Source: Vibrio rhodolitus
Lineage (GTDB): Bacteria; Pseudomonadota; Gammaproteobacteria; Enterobacterales; Vibrionaceae
Direction of reading: 5' to 3'
Length of the DNA: 42,038 bases
NCBI RefSeq assembly: GCF_003350325.1
Contig: NZ_QLYZ01000028.1
Span: 1 to 42,038 of the forward strand
Shown here: piece after piece, positions 7,925 to 16,032 of the stretch
Position numbering within the stretch: position 1 is the stretch's first letter
Layout: every line of letters starts with the position of its first letter
Notes under the pieces: generated by a model
Seen by the model: only the letters and a program-made list of their open reading frames with translations
Databases searched by the model: none
Told to the model about the DNA's origin: nothing
Position numbers and translations under genes: made by a program

Positions 7925-9415
7925 ATGAGCCAAGTTGTTCCCTCTCCGCTTTACGCTGCTATCGACCTTGGGTCGAACAGTTTTCATATGCTCGTTGTGC
8001 GTCACATTGATGGCAGCGTTCAAACCATGGCCAAAATCAAGCGCAAGGTGCGCCTTGCTGCTGGGTTAAACGAAAACAATGCGTTGAGCCAAGAAGCCAT
8101 GCAAAGGGGGTGGGACTGCTTGAGTCTATTTGCTGAACGACTGCAAGATATCCCGAAAGAAAACATTCGCATTGTCGGCACAGCAACGTTGCGCACGGCT
8201 ACCAACGTGGATGTTTTCTTAACGAAAGCCAACCAAATCCTCGGTCATGATATTGAGGTAATCTGTGGCGAAGAAGAAGCGGCAACTATCTATAAAGGGG
8301 TTGCACATACCTCTGGGGGTAGCGGTCGCCGTTTAGTGGTTGATATTGGCGGCGCCAGTACGGAACTGATCATTGGTGAAGGATTTGAAGCCAAAGCTCT
8401 CACCAGTTTAAAAATGGGTTGTGTTACTTGGCTAGAGCGCCACTTTAAAGATCGCCAACTTACTGCCTCTAACTTCAACCAAGCTATTACTGCTGCCAAA
8501 GAAACGCTGCAACCAATCCTTGAGCAATACACAACGCTCGGTTGGAATGTGTGTGTCGGTGCATCTGGCACAGTACAAGCGCTGCAAGAAATCATGCTGG
8601 CACAAGGCATGGATGAAGTGATCACCCACGCTAAGCTTAAACGCCTACAAAAACAGGCGATGCTGGCTGACCATTTAGAAGAGCTTGAGATCGAAGGGCT
8701 TACCCTTGAACGCGCTTTGGTATTCCCAAGCGGTCTATCAATCTTAATTGCCATCTTCGAATTACTCGAAATTGATTCAATGACACTAGCCGGCGGCGCT
8801 TTGCGTGAAGGTCTAGTGTATGAAATGGTCGATGAGTTAAAGCAAGATGATATTCGCGCTCGCACCATTACTAGCGTGCAGACTCGTTATCAAATCGACA
8901 CCCTTTATGGTGAGCAAGTGGCAGCGCTAGCTGCGCGTTTACTCGCACAATGCCAAGCAGATTGGTTAGCTGAATCACAAGCGAAAGTGCTACTGGAAAC
9001 GGCTGCCAAGTTGCATGAAATCGGTTTAACCATCGATTTCAAAAAAGGCGGTGAGCACAGCGCCTATTTACTACGTAATCTGGATTTACCCGGTTATACC
9101 CGTGCGCAAAAACACTTACTTGCTGAATTAACGCGTCGTTACCGTGAACAGTTAAGCTCCCTACCCGAGCAACATGCTATCTCGGGTACCAGCGCCAAAC
9201 GAGTGTTGCGCTTATTGCGTTTGGCGGTATTGCTTACCCACCGCCGCAATCCAGAATTGGAACCACAAGTTACACTGCAAACTGAAGGTGACAAGCTCAA
9301 ACTGTCTATCTCTGCCGCTTGGTTAGCACAAAATCCGCTAACCGCCGCTGAGCTAGAAATTGAAGCCAACCGTCAAAGCGATATCGGCTGGCCTTTAGTC
9401 ATCATCAGCCAATAA
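7925..9415 (+). CDS. gppA: Guanosine-5'-triphosphate,3'-diphosphate pyrophosphatase GppA
   Basis: A Ppx/GppA phosphatase that converts pppGpp to ppGpp in the stringent response; exopolyphosphatase activity is common in the family. 496 residues from the ATG at 7925, directly after rhlB; the longer frame only reads through the rhlB tail. The N-terminal actin-like ATPase fold shows the phosphate motif DLGSNSFHM (14-22), a second glycine loop VVDIGGASTELI (about 139-150) and GASGTVQAL. The C-terminal half holds an HD-type helical region with AAKLHEIGL and HSAYLLRN. Paralogue Ppx is excluded mainly by the rhlB neighbourhood and the length. Confidence 0.93.
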   Translation: MSQVVPSPLYAAIDLGSNSFHMLVVRHIDGSVQTMAKIKRKVRLAAGLNENNALSQEAMQRGWDCLSLFAERLQDIPKENIRIVGTATLRTATNVDVFLTKANQILGHDIEVICGEEEAATIYKGVAHTSGGSGRRLVVDIGGASTELIIGEGFEAKALTSLKMGCVTWLERHFKDRQLTASNFNQAITAAKETLQPILEQYTTLGWNVCVGASGTVQALQEIMLAQGMDEVITHAKLKRLQKQAMLADHLEELEIEGLTLERALVFPSGLSILIAIFELLEIDSMTLAGGALREGLVYEMVDELKQDDIRARTITSVQTRYQIDTLYGEQVAALAARLLAQCQADWLAESQAKVLLETAAKLHEIGLTIDFKKGGEHSAYLLRNLDLPGYTRAQKHLLAELTRRYREQLSSLPEQHAISGTSAKRVLRLLRLAVLLTHRRNPELEPQVTLQTEGDKLKLSISAAWLAQNPLTAAELEIEANRQSDIGWPLVIISQ

Positions 9416-9428
9416 ACCTCGAACAAAC

Positions 9429-9460
9429 AAAAAGCCCGAGTCAAAAACTCGGGCTTTCTT
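9429..9460. terminator. Bidirectional terminator between gppA and yhhQ
   Basis: A 9-bp stem (AAGCCCGAG / CTCGGGCTT) with A residues on the left and TTCTT on the right. It is placed between two convergent genes, gppA (+) and yhhQ (-), and can serve both. Confidence 0.88.
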
Positions 9461-9488
9461 AATCCTCACACCAAATTAGCTAACTGAT

Positions 9489-10160
9489 TTAGTTATTCGC
9501 GCCAACGATTTTAAAATCAGGGTTAGTGGCGGTTAGCTTCTTAACTAGGTAGTTCAATAACACACCATACATAGGTACAAACAGGCCCAAGCTAATCACC
9601 AATTTAAAACCGTAATCAACTAACGCAATTTCTGTCCAGTGCTCCGCCATAAATGGATCTGGGCTTTGGTAGAAAGCGATAGCAAAGAAAGCGATGGTGT
9701 CGAGTGCATTACCAAACAAGGTTGAACACGTTGGCGCAACCCACCACTGCTTCATTTGACGCAAGCGGTTAAAGACGTGCACATCCATGATCTGACCAAG
9801 TAAATAAGCCATAAAGCTTGCAGCGGCAATACGTGCCACAAACAAGTTAAATTCACCTAAGTGAGCAAAACCTTGGAACTGCCCTTCAAAGAACAACACC
9901 GATAAACCATACGATACAGCTAGGGCTGGAAGCATCACCAAGAAAATGATTTTACGTGCCAACTGAGCACCAAAAATACGTACGGTGAGGTCAGTTGCCA
10001 AGAAAATAAATGGGAAAGTGAATGCACCCCATGTGGTGTGGAAACCCATGATGGTAAACGGAAGCTGAACTAGGTAGTTACTTGATGCAATGATGATCAG
10101 GTGAAACAGAACTAGATAGATAAGGGCGTTGCGCTGCTGCGCAGGGGTAAAGTTACTCAT
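9489..10160 (-). CDS. yhhQ: Queuosine precursor transporter YhhQ
   Basis: An inner-membrane transporter of the COG1738/VUT family; E. coli YhhQ imports preQ0 and preQ1, precursors of the tRNA base queuosine. 223 residues from the ATG at 10160, with AAGG six bases upstream. About six hydrophobic segments, with ALIYLVLFHLIIIASSNYLVQLPF first, then the family block TFPFIFLATDLTVRIFG, and GNALDTIAFFAIAF toward the C-terminus. The start at 10211 is rejected because the upstream sequence folds as a riboswitch that would cover the true ribosome site. It is a single gene with its own promoter and terminator. Confidence 0.9.
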   Translation of the reverse strand: MSNFTPAQQRNALIYLVLFHLIIIASSNYLVQLPFTIMGFHTTWGAFTFPFIFLATDLTVRIFGAQLARKIIFLVMLPALAVSYGLSVLFFEGQFQGFAHLGEFNLFVARIAAASFMAYLLGQIMDVHVFNRLRQMKQWWVAPTCSTLFGNALDTIAFFAIAFYQSPDPFMAEHWTEIALVDYGFKLVISLGLFVPMYGVLLNYLVKKLTATNPDFKIVGANN

Positions 10161-10166
10161 GCGATA

Positions 10167-10203
10167 CCTTTTTAGTTTGGTTTGGGGGTGAGGGAACCCA
10201 AAT
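10167..10203 (-). promoter_or_regulatory. Candidate preQ1-I riboswitch before yhhQ
   Basis: On the minus strand the leader reads TTTGGG-TTC-CCTCACC-CCCAAA, then an A-rich tail with AAACTAA and AAGG just before the start codon. TTTGGG pairs with CCCAAA (P1). The UUC after P1 and the A-rich tail with CUAA match the preQ1-I class. The CCU in the loop can pair with the AGG of the ribosome site, so ligand binding should hide it and block translation. The gene behind it transports preQ1 precursors, which fits. Recognised by pattern; no covariance search was possible. Confidence 0.68.
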
Positions 10204-10312
10204 CGAATCAACTTAGTCTTTTCAAGTGAAATTAACCAAGTGAACTCTTACCAACAATGTTAAACAAAACCGCTTAGGGCGCATCAATTGGCGTCAATAA
10301 GCAAGGCGGGCG

Positions 10313-10340
10313 ATTATACATTAACCAAGTTGCGCTGCAA
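10313..10340 (-). promoter_or_regulatory. Candidate yhhQ promoter
   Basis: On the minus strand: TTGCAG (10335-10340), 16-bp spacer, perfect TATAAT (10313-10318). Transcripts would start near 10306 and give a leader of about 145 bases that includes the riboswitch. Confidence 0.55.
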
Positions 10341-10370
10341 GATGGTTTTTAATCACCCAGATAATCTTAA

Positions 10371-10691
10371 TTAGATCAGATCAAATCCAGTGCGAAATAA
10401 ACCCGCCAAATACTCAAGTTCTTCTTGGTTCGATACTCCCGCTAGCGATTCAAGCCAGACACTTTCACTGTAATGTTCCGCTTTAAGGAACAACTGGCAG
10501 CCTTCAAAATCAATCAACCAAGAGTGAATATCTGCATCGCATTGTTTCTCAACAACGGTCGCCGACAAAGTTGTCAGCAGGCGTTCACCCAAGGCGGGAA
10601 AGGAATCAAAATCAAAGCTTGGCGCACGCACGATGATTCTTCCCTGCTCCGCTTGATACTCCATCAAGCCAAAATCCGTTTGCTTAACCAT
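10371..10691 (-). CDS. DUF3630 family protein
   Basis: 106 residues, soluble, acidic, with no recognised catalytic motif. The pattern (GRIIVRAPSFDFDSFPALGERLL, SWLIDFEGCQLFLKAEHYSESVWLESL) fits DUF3630, a family known from Vibrio and relatives next to recQ. Its ATG (10691) lies 8 bases inside the recQ 3' end, so translation is probably coupled to recQ. That suggests a role linked to RecQ or simple co-expression; the function is unknown. Confidence 0.8.
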   Translation of the reverse strand: MVKQTDFGLMEYQAEQGRIIVRAPSFDFDSFPALGERLLTTLSATVVEKQCDADIHSWLIDFEGCQLFLKAEHYSESVWLESLAGVSNQEELEYLAGLFRTGFDLI

Positions 10692-12522
10692 GGTGAGTAA
10701 TATGCTCCTGAATAAGATCTAAGAATGGGTCAGCATATTTCTCTAACTTACGCTGACCGACACCATTAACAGCTAACATTTCACCGTACGAAGTCGGCAA
10801 AATTTCCGCCATATCAATCAAAGTCGCATCACTGAATACCACGTAAGGTGGTAAGCCATCTTCATCGGCAATCGACTTACGCAGCTTACGCAATTTAGCA
10901 AATAGCTTCTTATCGTAATTTTTACTGGTCAGTTTGTCGGATTTCGCGGCTCTAACTGCCGTATCTAATCTTGGCACGGCTAACTCTAAACTCATCTCGC
11001 CACGCAGCAGAGGACGCGCCTCTTCAGTTAGTTGCAATGTCGAATTACGCGTGATGTTTTGAAACAGCATCCCCTTATGGATCAATTGGCGGAAAATGCT
11101 CACCCAATAGTCATGGCTATGATCACGCCCCAAGCCATAGGTGGAGATTTTATCGTGCCCATGCTCACGTATACGAATGTTCTGCATGCCTCGCAGCACT
11201 TCAACCACGTAGCCAATGCCGAAACTTTGATTAACGCGGTAAACGCAAGAAAGCGCTTTTTGTGCCTCTTGGGTTGCATCAAAATGCTTAGGCGGATCTA
11301 AACAAATATCGCAGTTACCACACGGCTTATCACGATATTCGCCAAAATAATTTAATAGCACCTGACGACGACAAGTCTGCGCTTCGGCAAAAGCACTCAT
11401 GGCATTGAGTTTATGCGCTTCCACTTGCTTTTGTGGTCCGTCGTCTTTTTCGTCGAGCATACGACGCAGCCAACCTATATCTGCCGGGTCATACAACATC
11501 ATCGCTTCTGCGGGTAAACCATCACGTCCTGCACGCCCAGTCTCTTGGTAGTAAGATTCAATGTTACGCGGGATATCAAAATGCACCACAAAACGCACGT
11601 TGGGTTTATTGATCCCCATACCAAAGGCAACTGTCGCCACCACAATCTGAATATCATCGCGCTGAAACGCTTCTTGCACGTATGCACGCTCATCGGCGTC
11701 CATACCCGCATGGTAACTGGCTGCACGAATGTGGTTGTTGCACAGTTTCTCCGTCAACATCTCAACCTTCTTACGGCTACCGCAATAAATGATGCCGCAA
11801 TTGCCTTTTTGTGTATCGAGGTAACGAATGATCTGCGAGACGGGTTTATGCTTTTCGAGCAAGGTATAGCGAATGTTCGGGCGGTCAAAACTGCCCAAAT
11901 ATTCGTGCGGCTGATTCAATTGCAGACGGCTCATAATGTCTTTGCGCGTCGCATCGTCAGCCGTTGCCGTTAATGCCATCACAGGTACATAAGGAAAATG
12001 CTGTTTAAGCTGACCAAGTGAGGCATATTCTGGTCGGAAATCATGCCCCCATTGAGAAATACAATGCGCTTCATCGACAGCGATCATACTCAGCGGCAAG
12101 CTTTCTAAACGCTCAATAAAATCACGCATTAACACGCGCTCAGGCGAGACATACACCAACTTGAGATTGCCACTGTGCATGCGGTTATAGACAGAAATCA
12201 ACTCTTCTCGCGACATCGTCGAGTTGACACACTCCGCCGCAACACCATTGGCTTTAAGCTGATCGACTTGGTCTTTCATCAATGAAATCAATGGTGAAAT
12301 AACTAAAGTCAGCCCGCTGCGTACTAACGCTGGAATTTGATAACAAAGCGATTTACCGCCACCGGTCGGCATGATGACTAAGCTGTCACGCCCTTCAATG
12401 GCTGATTCAATCACCTGCTCTTGCCCACTGCGAAATTTTTGATAGCCGAACACTTGCTCAAGCACATTTTGTGCAGTGATAAGCGACTGTTCGTCAGATT
12501 GGGCAAGCAATGTTGAGGTCAT
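10684..12522 (-). CDS. recQ: ATP-dependent DNA helicase RecQ
   Basis: A 3'-5' DNA helicase of the RecF recombination pathway and of replication fork repair. 612 residues from the ATG at 12522, which has GAGAGA upstream; the frame extends seven codons further without a ribosome site. Motif I MPTGGGKS (51-58), motif II VDEAHCISQWGHDFRPEY (about 145-162), motif VI QETGRAGRDG. The RecQ-C-terminal zinc site shows CRRQ...CGNCDIC. The HRDC domain closes the protein (LRKLRKSIADEDGLPPYVVFSDATLIDMA). It overlaps the DUF3630 gene. Confidence 0.96.
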   Translation of the reverse strand: MTSTLLAQSDEQSLITAQNVLEQVFGYQKFRSGQEQVIESAIEGRDSLVIMPTGGGKSLCYQIPALVRSGLTLVISPLISLMKDQVDQLKANGVAAECVNSTMSREELISVYNRMHSGNLKLVYVSPERVLMRDFIERLESLPLSMIAVDEAHCISQWGHDFRPEYASLGQLKQHFPYVPVMALTATADDATRKDIMSRLQLNQPHEYLGSFDRPNIRYTLLEKHKPVSQIIRYLDTQKGNCGIIYCGSRKKVEMLTEKLCNNHIRAASYHAGMDADERAYVQEAFQRDDIQIVVATVAFGMGINKPNVRFVVHFDIPRNIESYYQETGRAGRDGLPAEAMMLYDPADIGWLRRMLDEKDDGPQKQVEAHKLNAMSAFAEAQTCRRQVLLNYFGEYRDKPCGNCDICLDPPKHFDATQEAQKALSCVYRVNQSFGIGYVVEVLRGMQNIRIREHGHDKISTYGLGRDHSHDYWVSIFRQLIHKGMLFQNITRNSTLQLTEEARPLLRGEMSLELAVPRLDTAVRAAKSDKLTSKNYDKKLFAKLRKLRKSIADEDGLPPYVVFSDATLIDMAEILPTSYGEMLAVNGVGQRKLEKYADPFLDLIQEHITHHG

Positions 12523-12668
12523 TGAATCTCTCTGTTTTCTCATAATGAGGTTGGGGGCACATTGTAGTGGGGAATGATGGTGAATTAAACTGCAAATGTT
12601 AGGAGAATTCTTAACCGGATCTTATACTGGCAAATCCGTTCCTATCTTATTCAAACAGTGATCTTTGT

Positions 12669-13604
12669 ATGACAACAGAAGAAGAGCAACAACGATCGCG
12701 CCAAGGCGTTTTACTGGCTATCAGTGCCTACACCATGTGGGGAATTGCACCGATATACTTCAAAGCCTTAGGTGCTGTTCCAGCGCTAGAAATCCTAAGC
12801 CATCGTGTCATTTGGTCGTTTTTTTTGCTTGCCGCGTTACTCCATTTTGGTCGCCATTGGCGATCGGTTCGAGACATTTTTTGCGACAAACGCAAGCTAA
12901 TTTATTTAACCACATCAGCGATTCTCATTGGGGTTAACTGGCTTATTTTCATTTGGGCGGTCAACGCCAACCATATGCTAGATGCCAGCTTGGGCTACTA
13001 CATCAACCCACTGATTAACGTGTTGTTAGGTATGCTATTTCTCGGCGAGCGTTTACGCAAGCTGCAATGGGTTGCGGTTGCGCTAGCCGCTGCTGGCGTA
13101 TTGATTCAGTTGATTGCTTTTGGCTCTGTACCGCTGGTTGCGATTGCCCTTGCCTGTACTTTTGGCTTTTACGGGCTACTGCGCAAGAAAGTGAGCGTCA
13201 ATGCACAAACGGGATTATTTATTGAGACTTTGGTACTGCTACCTGCTGCGCTGATCTATGTCTTGTGGATTGCCGACTCAGCCACTTCAGACTTTACTCA
13301 GAACCCAATGAGCCTCAATCTGCTGCTGATCGCAGCGGGCGTCATCACGACCTTACCATTGCTGTGTTTTACGGGAGCTGCAACGCGTTTGAAACTCTCA
13401 ACACTCGGCTTTTTCCAATACATCGGTCCAAGCTTAATGTTCCTACTTGCAGTCGCAGTATATGGCGAGGCATTCTCACTGGATAAAGCGTTAACTTTCG
13501 TCTTTATCTGGGGCGCTTTGGTGGTGTTTAGTTTTGACGGCTTACGCAATAGCCGCCGTAACAAGAAAGCCGCTCAAGCACAAAACAGCGTCAATAATCG
13601 CTAA
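12669..13604 (+). CDS. rarD: EamA-family transporter RarD
   Basis: An inner-membrane protein of the drug/metabolite transporter superfamily; the RarD group is annotated from chloramphenicol sensitivity but its natural substrate is unknown. 311 residues with about ten hydrophobic segments and two EamA repeats. The RarD signature GVLLAISAYTMWGIAPIYFKAL (13-34), HRVIWSFFLLAAL and LGYYINPLINVLLGMLFLGERL are all intact. The C-terminus is basic (NSRRNKKAAQ), placing it in the cytoplasm. It is divergent from recQ and followed by a terminator. Substrate assignment is not possible from sequence. Confidence 0.88.
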   Translation: MTTEEEQQRSRQGVLLAISAYTMWGIAPIYFKALGAVPALEILSHRVIWSFFLLAALLHFGRHWRSVRDIFCDKRKLIYLTTSAILIGVNWLIFIWAVNANHMLDASLGYYINPLINVLLGMLFLGERLRKLQWVAVALAAAGVLIQLIAFGSVPLVAIALACTFGFYGLLRKKVSVNAQTGLFIETLVLLPAALIYVLWIADSATSDFTQNPMSLNLLLIAAGVITTLPLLCFTGAATRLKLSTLGFFQYIGPSLMFLLAVAVYGEAFSLDKALTFVFIWGALVVFSFDGLRNSRRNKKAAQAQNSVNNR

Positions 13605-13646
13605 CGTCTGATCGTTTTTTACAAGACAAAGCAAACCTTCAACGAT

Positions 13647-13680
13647 AAGCTTGGTGATAATTTCACCAAGCTTTTTTATT
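13647..13680 (+). terminator. rarD terminator abutting araC-type start
   Basis: An 11-bp stem (AAGCTTGGTGA / TCACCAAGCTT) followed by TTTTTTATT. It ends exactly where the ATG of the AraC-family gene starts (13681). The stem occupies the place where a ribosome site would be. Confidence 0.88.
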
Positions 13681-14478
13681 ATGGAACACGCCAATTATCG
13701 CAATACCATCAATGAATCGATCAATTTGATTGATGCGCGCTACCAGCATTTTAGCTTTCAGCGCCACTATCATCTCGATTTTCATATTGGTTTGATAACG
13801 CAAGGCGAACAGAAGTTTCATCACCAAGGCACTGCCCATCACGTAGGACAAGGACAAGTAGTGATCATGCAGCCTGACGAGCTACATGATGGTCATTCGG
13901 TATTGGACAGTGGCTACCACACCAAAGTTTTTTCTCTTGATCCACACTGGTTCTCAGATCTGGCGAGTGATAAAGAGGACAAACAGATTGTGACCTTCCG
14001 CCAATCCGTGCTCAGTGATCCGGCGATATTCAAGCAGCTTTACCAACTCCATCAGTTGCTCGCCAGCGACAACCTCAGCCAACTCGCCAAAGATTGCCTA
14101 CCGCTGGAAGGGTTTGAACAGCTGTTCAAACACTACGGCTATGGTCAGCCTCTGCAAGTACAAAAATTAGGTACACAATCCACCGAGATTCTTAAAGAGT
14201 TTATTTGGCAGCATATCGACCAACCAATTAGGCTCGAACAACTGGCGACTCTGTGCGAATTGACCCCAACTCAGTTTCAACGCCATTTCAAAGCCCAAAT
14301 GGGGATTACGCCATACGCATGGCTAACTCGCCTGCGTCTCGAATACGCGATGAAATTGCTGCGTGAAGGTCAAAGCGCCACTCAGGTCGCTCACCACGTT
14401 GGTTTCTACGACCACGCCCACTTTACGAAAGCTTTTAAAACTAATTTCGGCGTCACCCCCAAGCAAGTCGCTCCGTAG
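13681..14478 (+). CDS. AraC-family transcriptional regulator
   Basis: 265 residues. The N-terminal half is a cupin-like sensing domain (residues about 15-85, with HYHLDFHIGLITQGEQKFHHQG and a VVIMQPDELHDGH block). The C-terminal half carries the two helix-turn-helix motifs of the family: LEQLATLCELTPTQFQRHFKAQMGITPYAWL and ATQVAHHVGFYDHAHFTKAFKTNFGVTPKQ. The downstream LysE-type exporter, 120 bp away and in the same direction, is a frequent partner and its likely target. No ribosome site precedes the ATG because the rarD terminator lies directly upstream; a GTG at 13654 inside that hairpin is in frame but less likely. Confidence 0.87.
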   Translation: MEHANYRNTINESINLIDARYQHFSFQRHYHLDFHIGLITQGEQKFHHQGTAHHVGQGQVVIMQPDELHDGHSVLDSGYHTKVFSLDPHWFSDLASDKEDKQIVTFRQSVLSDPAIFKQLYQLHQLLASDNLSQLAKDCLPLEGFEQLFKHYGYGQPLQVQKLGTQSTEILKEFIWQHIDQPIRLEQLATLCELTPTQFQRHFKAQMGITPYAWLTRLRLEYAMKLLREGQSATQVAHHVGFYDHAHFTKAFKTNFGVTPKQVAP

Positions 14479-14598
14479 TATCTCGCAAAAGCAGTGATCA
14501 TAATTTACAAGCTTTGCTTGCTGTAACGCCCGATAATAACCCCATCTCTATTTACTTAATCAAACAGCAACGCACGTTGCTGATATAGAAATGTTGTT

Positions 14599-15276
14599 AT
14601 GAACGAAATTACTATTCTTGCTACCTTGGCGTCGGTTCACTGGATCGCCTTAATGAGTCCCGGTCCTGACTTTGCTTTAGTGGTACAAAACACCACTCGC
14701 TATGGTCGCCAAACCGGTCTGTATATCGCACTTGGCCTCTCGTTCGGCATTCTGCTGCATTCCATCTTTAGCCTGACGGGGGTTAGTTATCTGGTCCAGC
14801 AACATCCTGGCTTGTTTGCGATTGTGCAATTGTTGGGCGGAAGTTACTTACTTTACTTAGGCTTTGGCGCTTTATATGGGTTATGGCAAAGCCGAAATGC
14901 CCCACAAGGCGAACCCAACGATCTCGCGACATCTGGTCATTACCTGTTAGCCAGCAAACGCCAAGCGTTTTCACGCGGTTTTGCCACCAATATTCTTAAT
15001 CCTAAAGCGCTAGTGTTTTTTGTCAGCCTAATGTCGAGCTTAGTGCCTGCTGGTATGTCTTGGGGTGGAAAAGGTATCGCACTAGTAATTTTGTGGGGAT
15101 TGTCATTGGTATGGTTTTCTCTTCTTGCTTGGCTACTTTCCAGCTCTAGACTGCAAAAGAAAATGCAAAATGCAGCCAAATATATCGATGCTGCGTGCGG
15201 AATTATGTTCTCAGTGATTGGTTTTACTATTTTATTTAGCTCTATAGCAGATATCACCACCTTGCTAATCGGATAG
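14599..15276 (+). CDS. LysE/RhtB-family amino acid exporter
   Basis: 225 residues with about six hydrophobic segments. The N-terminal signature IALMSPGPDFALVVQNTTRYGRQTGLYIALG (about 17-47) is characteristic of LysE/RhtB exporters. The second block GFATNILNPKALVFFVSLM is also typical. It works in the inner membrane; family members export lysine, threonine, homoserine or related compounds, and the substrate here cannot be told. The AraC-type gene just upstream is probably its regulator. Confidence 0.88.
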   Translation: MNEITILATLASVHWIALMSPGPDFALVVQNTTRYGRQTGLYIALGLSFGILLHSIFSLTGVSYLVQQHPGLFAIVQLLGGSYLLYLGFGALYGLWQSRNAPQGEPNDLATSGHYLLASKRQAFSRGFATNILNPKALVFFVSLMSSLVPAGMSWGGKGIALVILWGLSLVWFSLLAWLLSSSRLQKKMQNAAKYIDAACGIMFSVIGFTILFSSIADITTLLIG

Positions 15277-15301
15277 TCGATCATCGATCTGCCCGCATCC
15301 T

Positions 15302-15319
15302 TGTGCGAGATCTCTTACA
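15302..15319 (+). promoter_or_regulatory. Candidate VarA/GacA/UvrY site
   Basis: TGTGCGAGATCTCTTACA has the layout of the GacA-type upstream activating sequence TGTAAG-N6-CTTACA: the right half is perfect, the left half matches at four of six positions. The central GAGATCTC is a perfect palindrome. It sits about 160 bp upstream of the predicted start of the CsrB-type RNA, a distance usual for such sites. A longer imperfect pairing (GCATCCTT / AAGGATGC) flanks it. Confidence 0.6.
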
Positions 15320-15443
15320 AAAGGATGCGGATATATCGGATCGTTGCGCAGAAAAGAGAAGAGAGCAATTTTTAAGTCATTGTAATTATTAGTATTGATT
15401 TATATTTGAACAGTTATTAAGAAAAATAAGCGATTTAGCTAGA

Positions 15444-15471
15444 TTGTTCTAAAGTGAGAAAGACGTAATAT
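15444..15471 (+). promoter_or_regulatory. Promoter of the CsrB-type RNA
   Basis: TTGTTC (15444-15449), 16-bp spacer, TAATAT (15466-15471). The start would be near 15478-15479, just where the GGA-rich transcript begins. The weak -35 fits activator dependence. Confidence 0.5.
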
Positions 15472-15478
15472 TAACCCT

Positions 15479-15893
15479 GTCGGAAGGATACTGACACGGA
15501 ACAGGAAATTACCAAGGATTAGGTAATCTTCAGGAAGAAGATACGGTTATTCAGGATGAATAGTCGGCATGGAAAGCAAATTGGACATTGAACGGACGCA
15601 ATAGTGACTAGGATGGTTGCTACTAAGGATGGGAAATGGACACCTCTGGACGAGGCAAGGACTGAACATCAGGATGATGTCATGGACACCGCTCAGGGAC
15701 CAAGTGATGAGAGCTAACGAGGATTGTTAGCAGACCAGGATAAGGTCAAGGACACCGCTAGGACGGCGACGAAAGGATTATGCTGAAGGAATACAGCACA
15801 CTATCATGGATTTGATGCATGGAGCACTTTTAGTAGCCGGATTGCTGCGAGTAAGACTATAACCCCGATGGGCCTTGGCCCTCGGGGTTTTTC
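15479..15893 (+). ncRNA. csrB: CsrB-family regulatory RNA (CsrA sponge)
   Basis: A roughly 415-base transcript that codes for no protein but contains about 28 GGA triplets by my count, many as AGGA, AAGGA or CAGGAT in short hairpin loops. This is the hallmark of CsrB/RsmZ-type RNAs, which bind many copies of the translational regulator CsrA and relieve its repression. Vibrios carry several such RNAs controlled by the VarS/VarA two-component system. Examples of local hairpins with GGA loops are ATTACC-AAGGATTA-GGTAAT and GCTAAC-GAGGAT-TGTTAGC. It ends in an intrinsic terminator. Which of the Vibrio paralogues (CsrB, C or D) it is cannot be decided here. Confidence 0.92.
15861..15893 (+). terminator. 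Terminator of the CsrB-type RNA
   Basis: A long GC-rich stem (ACCCCGA...TCGGGGT, extended inside by GGGCC / GGCCC) followed by TTTTCTTTTTCTT. It forms the 3' end of the regulatory RNA. Confidence 0.93.
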
Positions 15894-15904
15894 TTTTTCT
15901 TCTA

Positions 15905-16019
15905 CCTGCCTATTTCTTGCTGCTGCGTTGTTGGCTGCTTTCGCTCTTCCCATCACATAGCAAACTATGCTCAGGGATGTCGTTCAATTGCCGCCTAGCA
16001 TCAGCTGCAAATAGATTGG
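15905..16019 (+). repeat. Dispersed intergenic repeat, copy A
   Basis: This block shares ordered conserved words with the reverse complement of 21547-21666: CCTGCCTATTT at the start, GCGTTGTTG, CATCACATAG followed by CTATG and TCAG, CGCCTAGC, and a TTGG end. The spacing is similar (about 115 bp). It begins right after the Csr RNA terminator. The CATCACATAG...CTATG part can form a small hairpin. A family of non-coding intergenic repeats is inferred from the two copies. Confidence 0.65.
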
Positions 16020-16032
16020 TAGGTACGGTTTT

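Noticed and set aside
8290..8868. 192-codon minus-strand frame inside gppA
   Set aside because: It is the antisense of a conserved coding region; the gppA frame has intact motifs, while this one is Ser/Arg-rich without any family signature.
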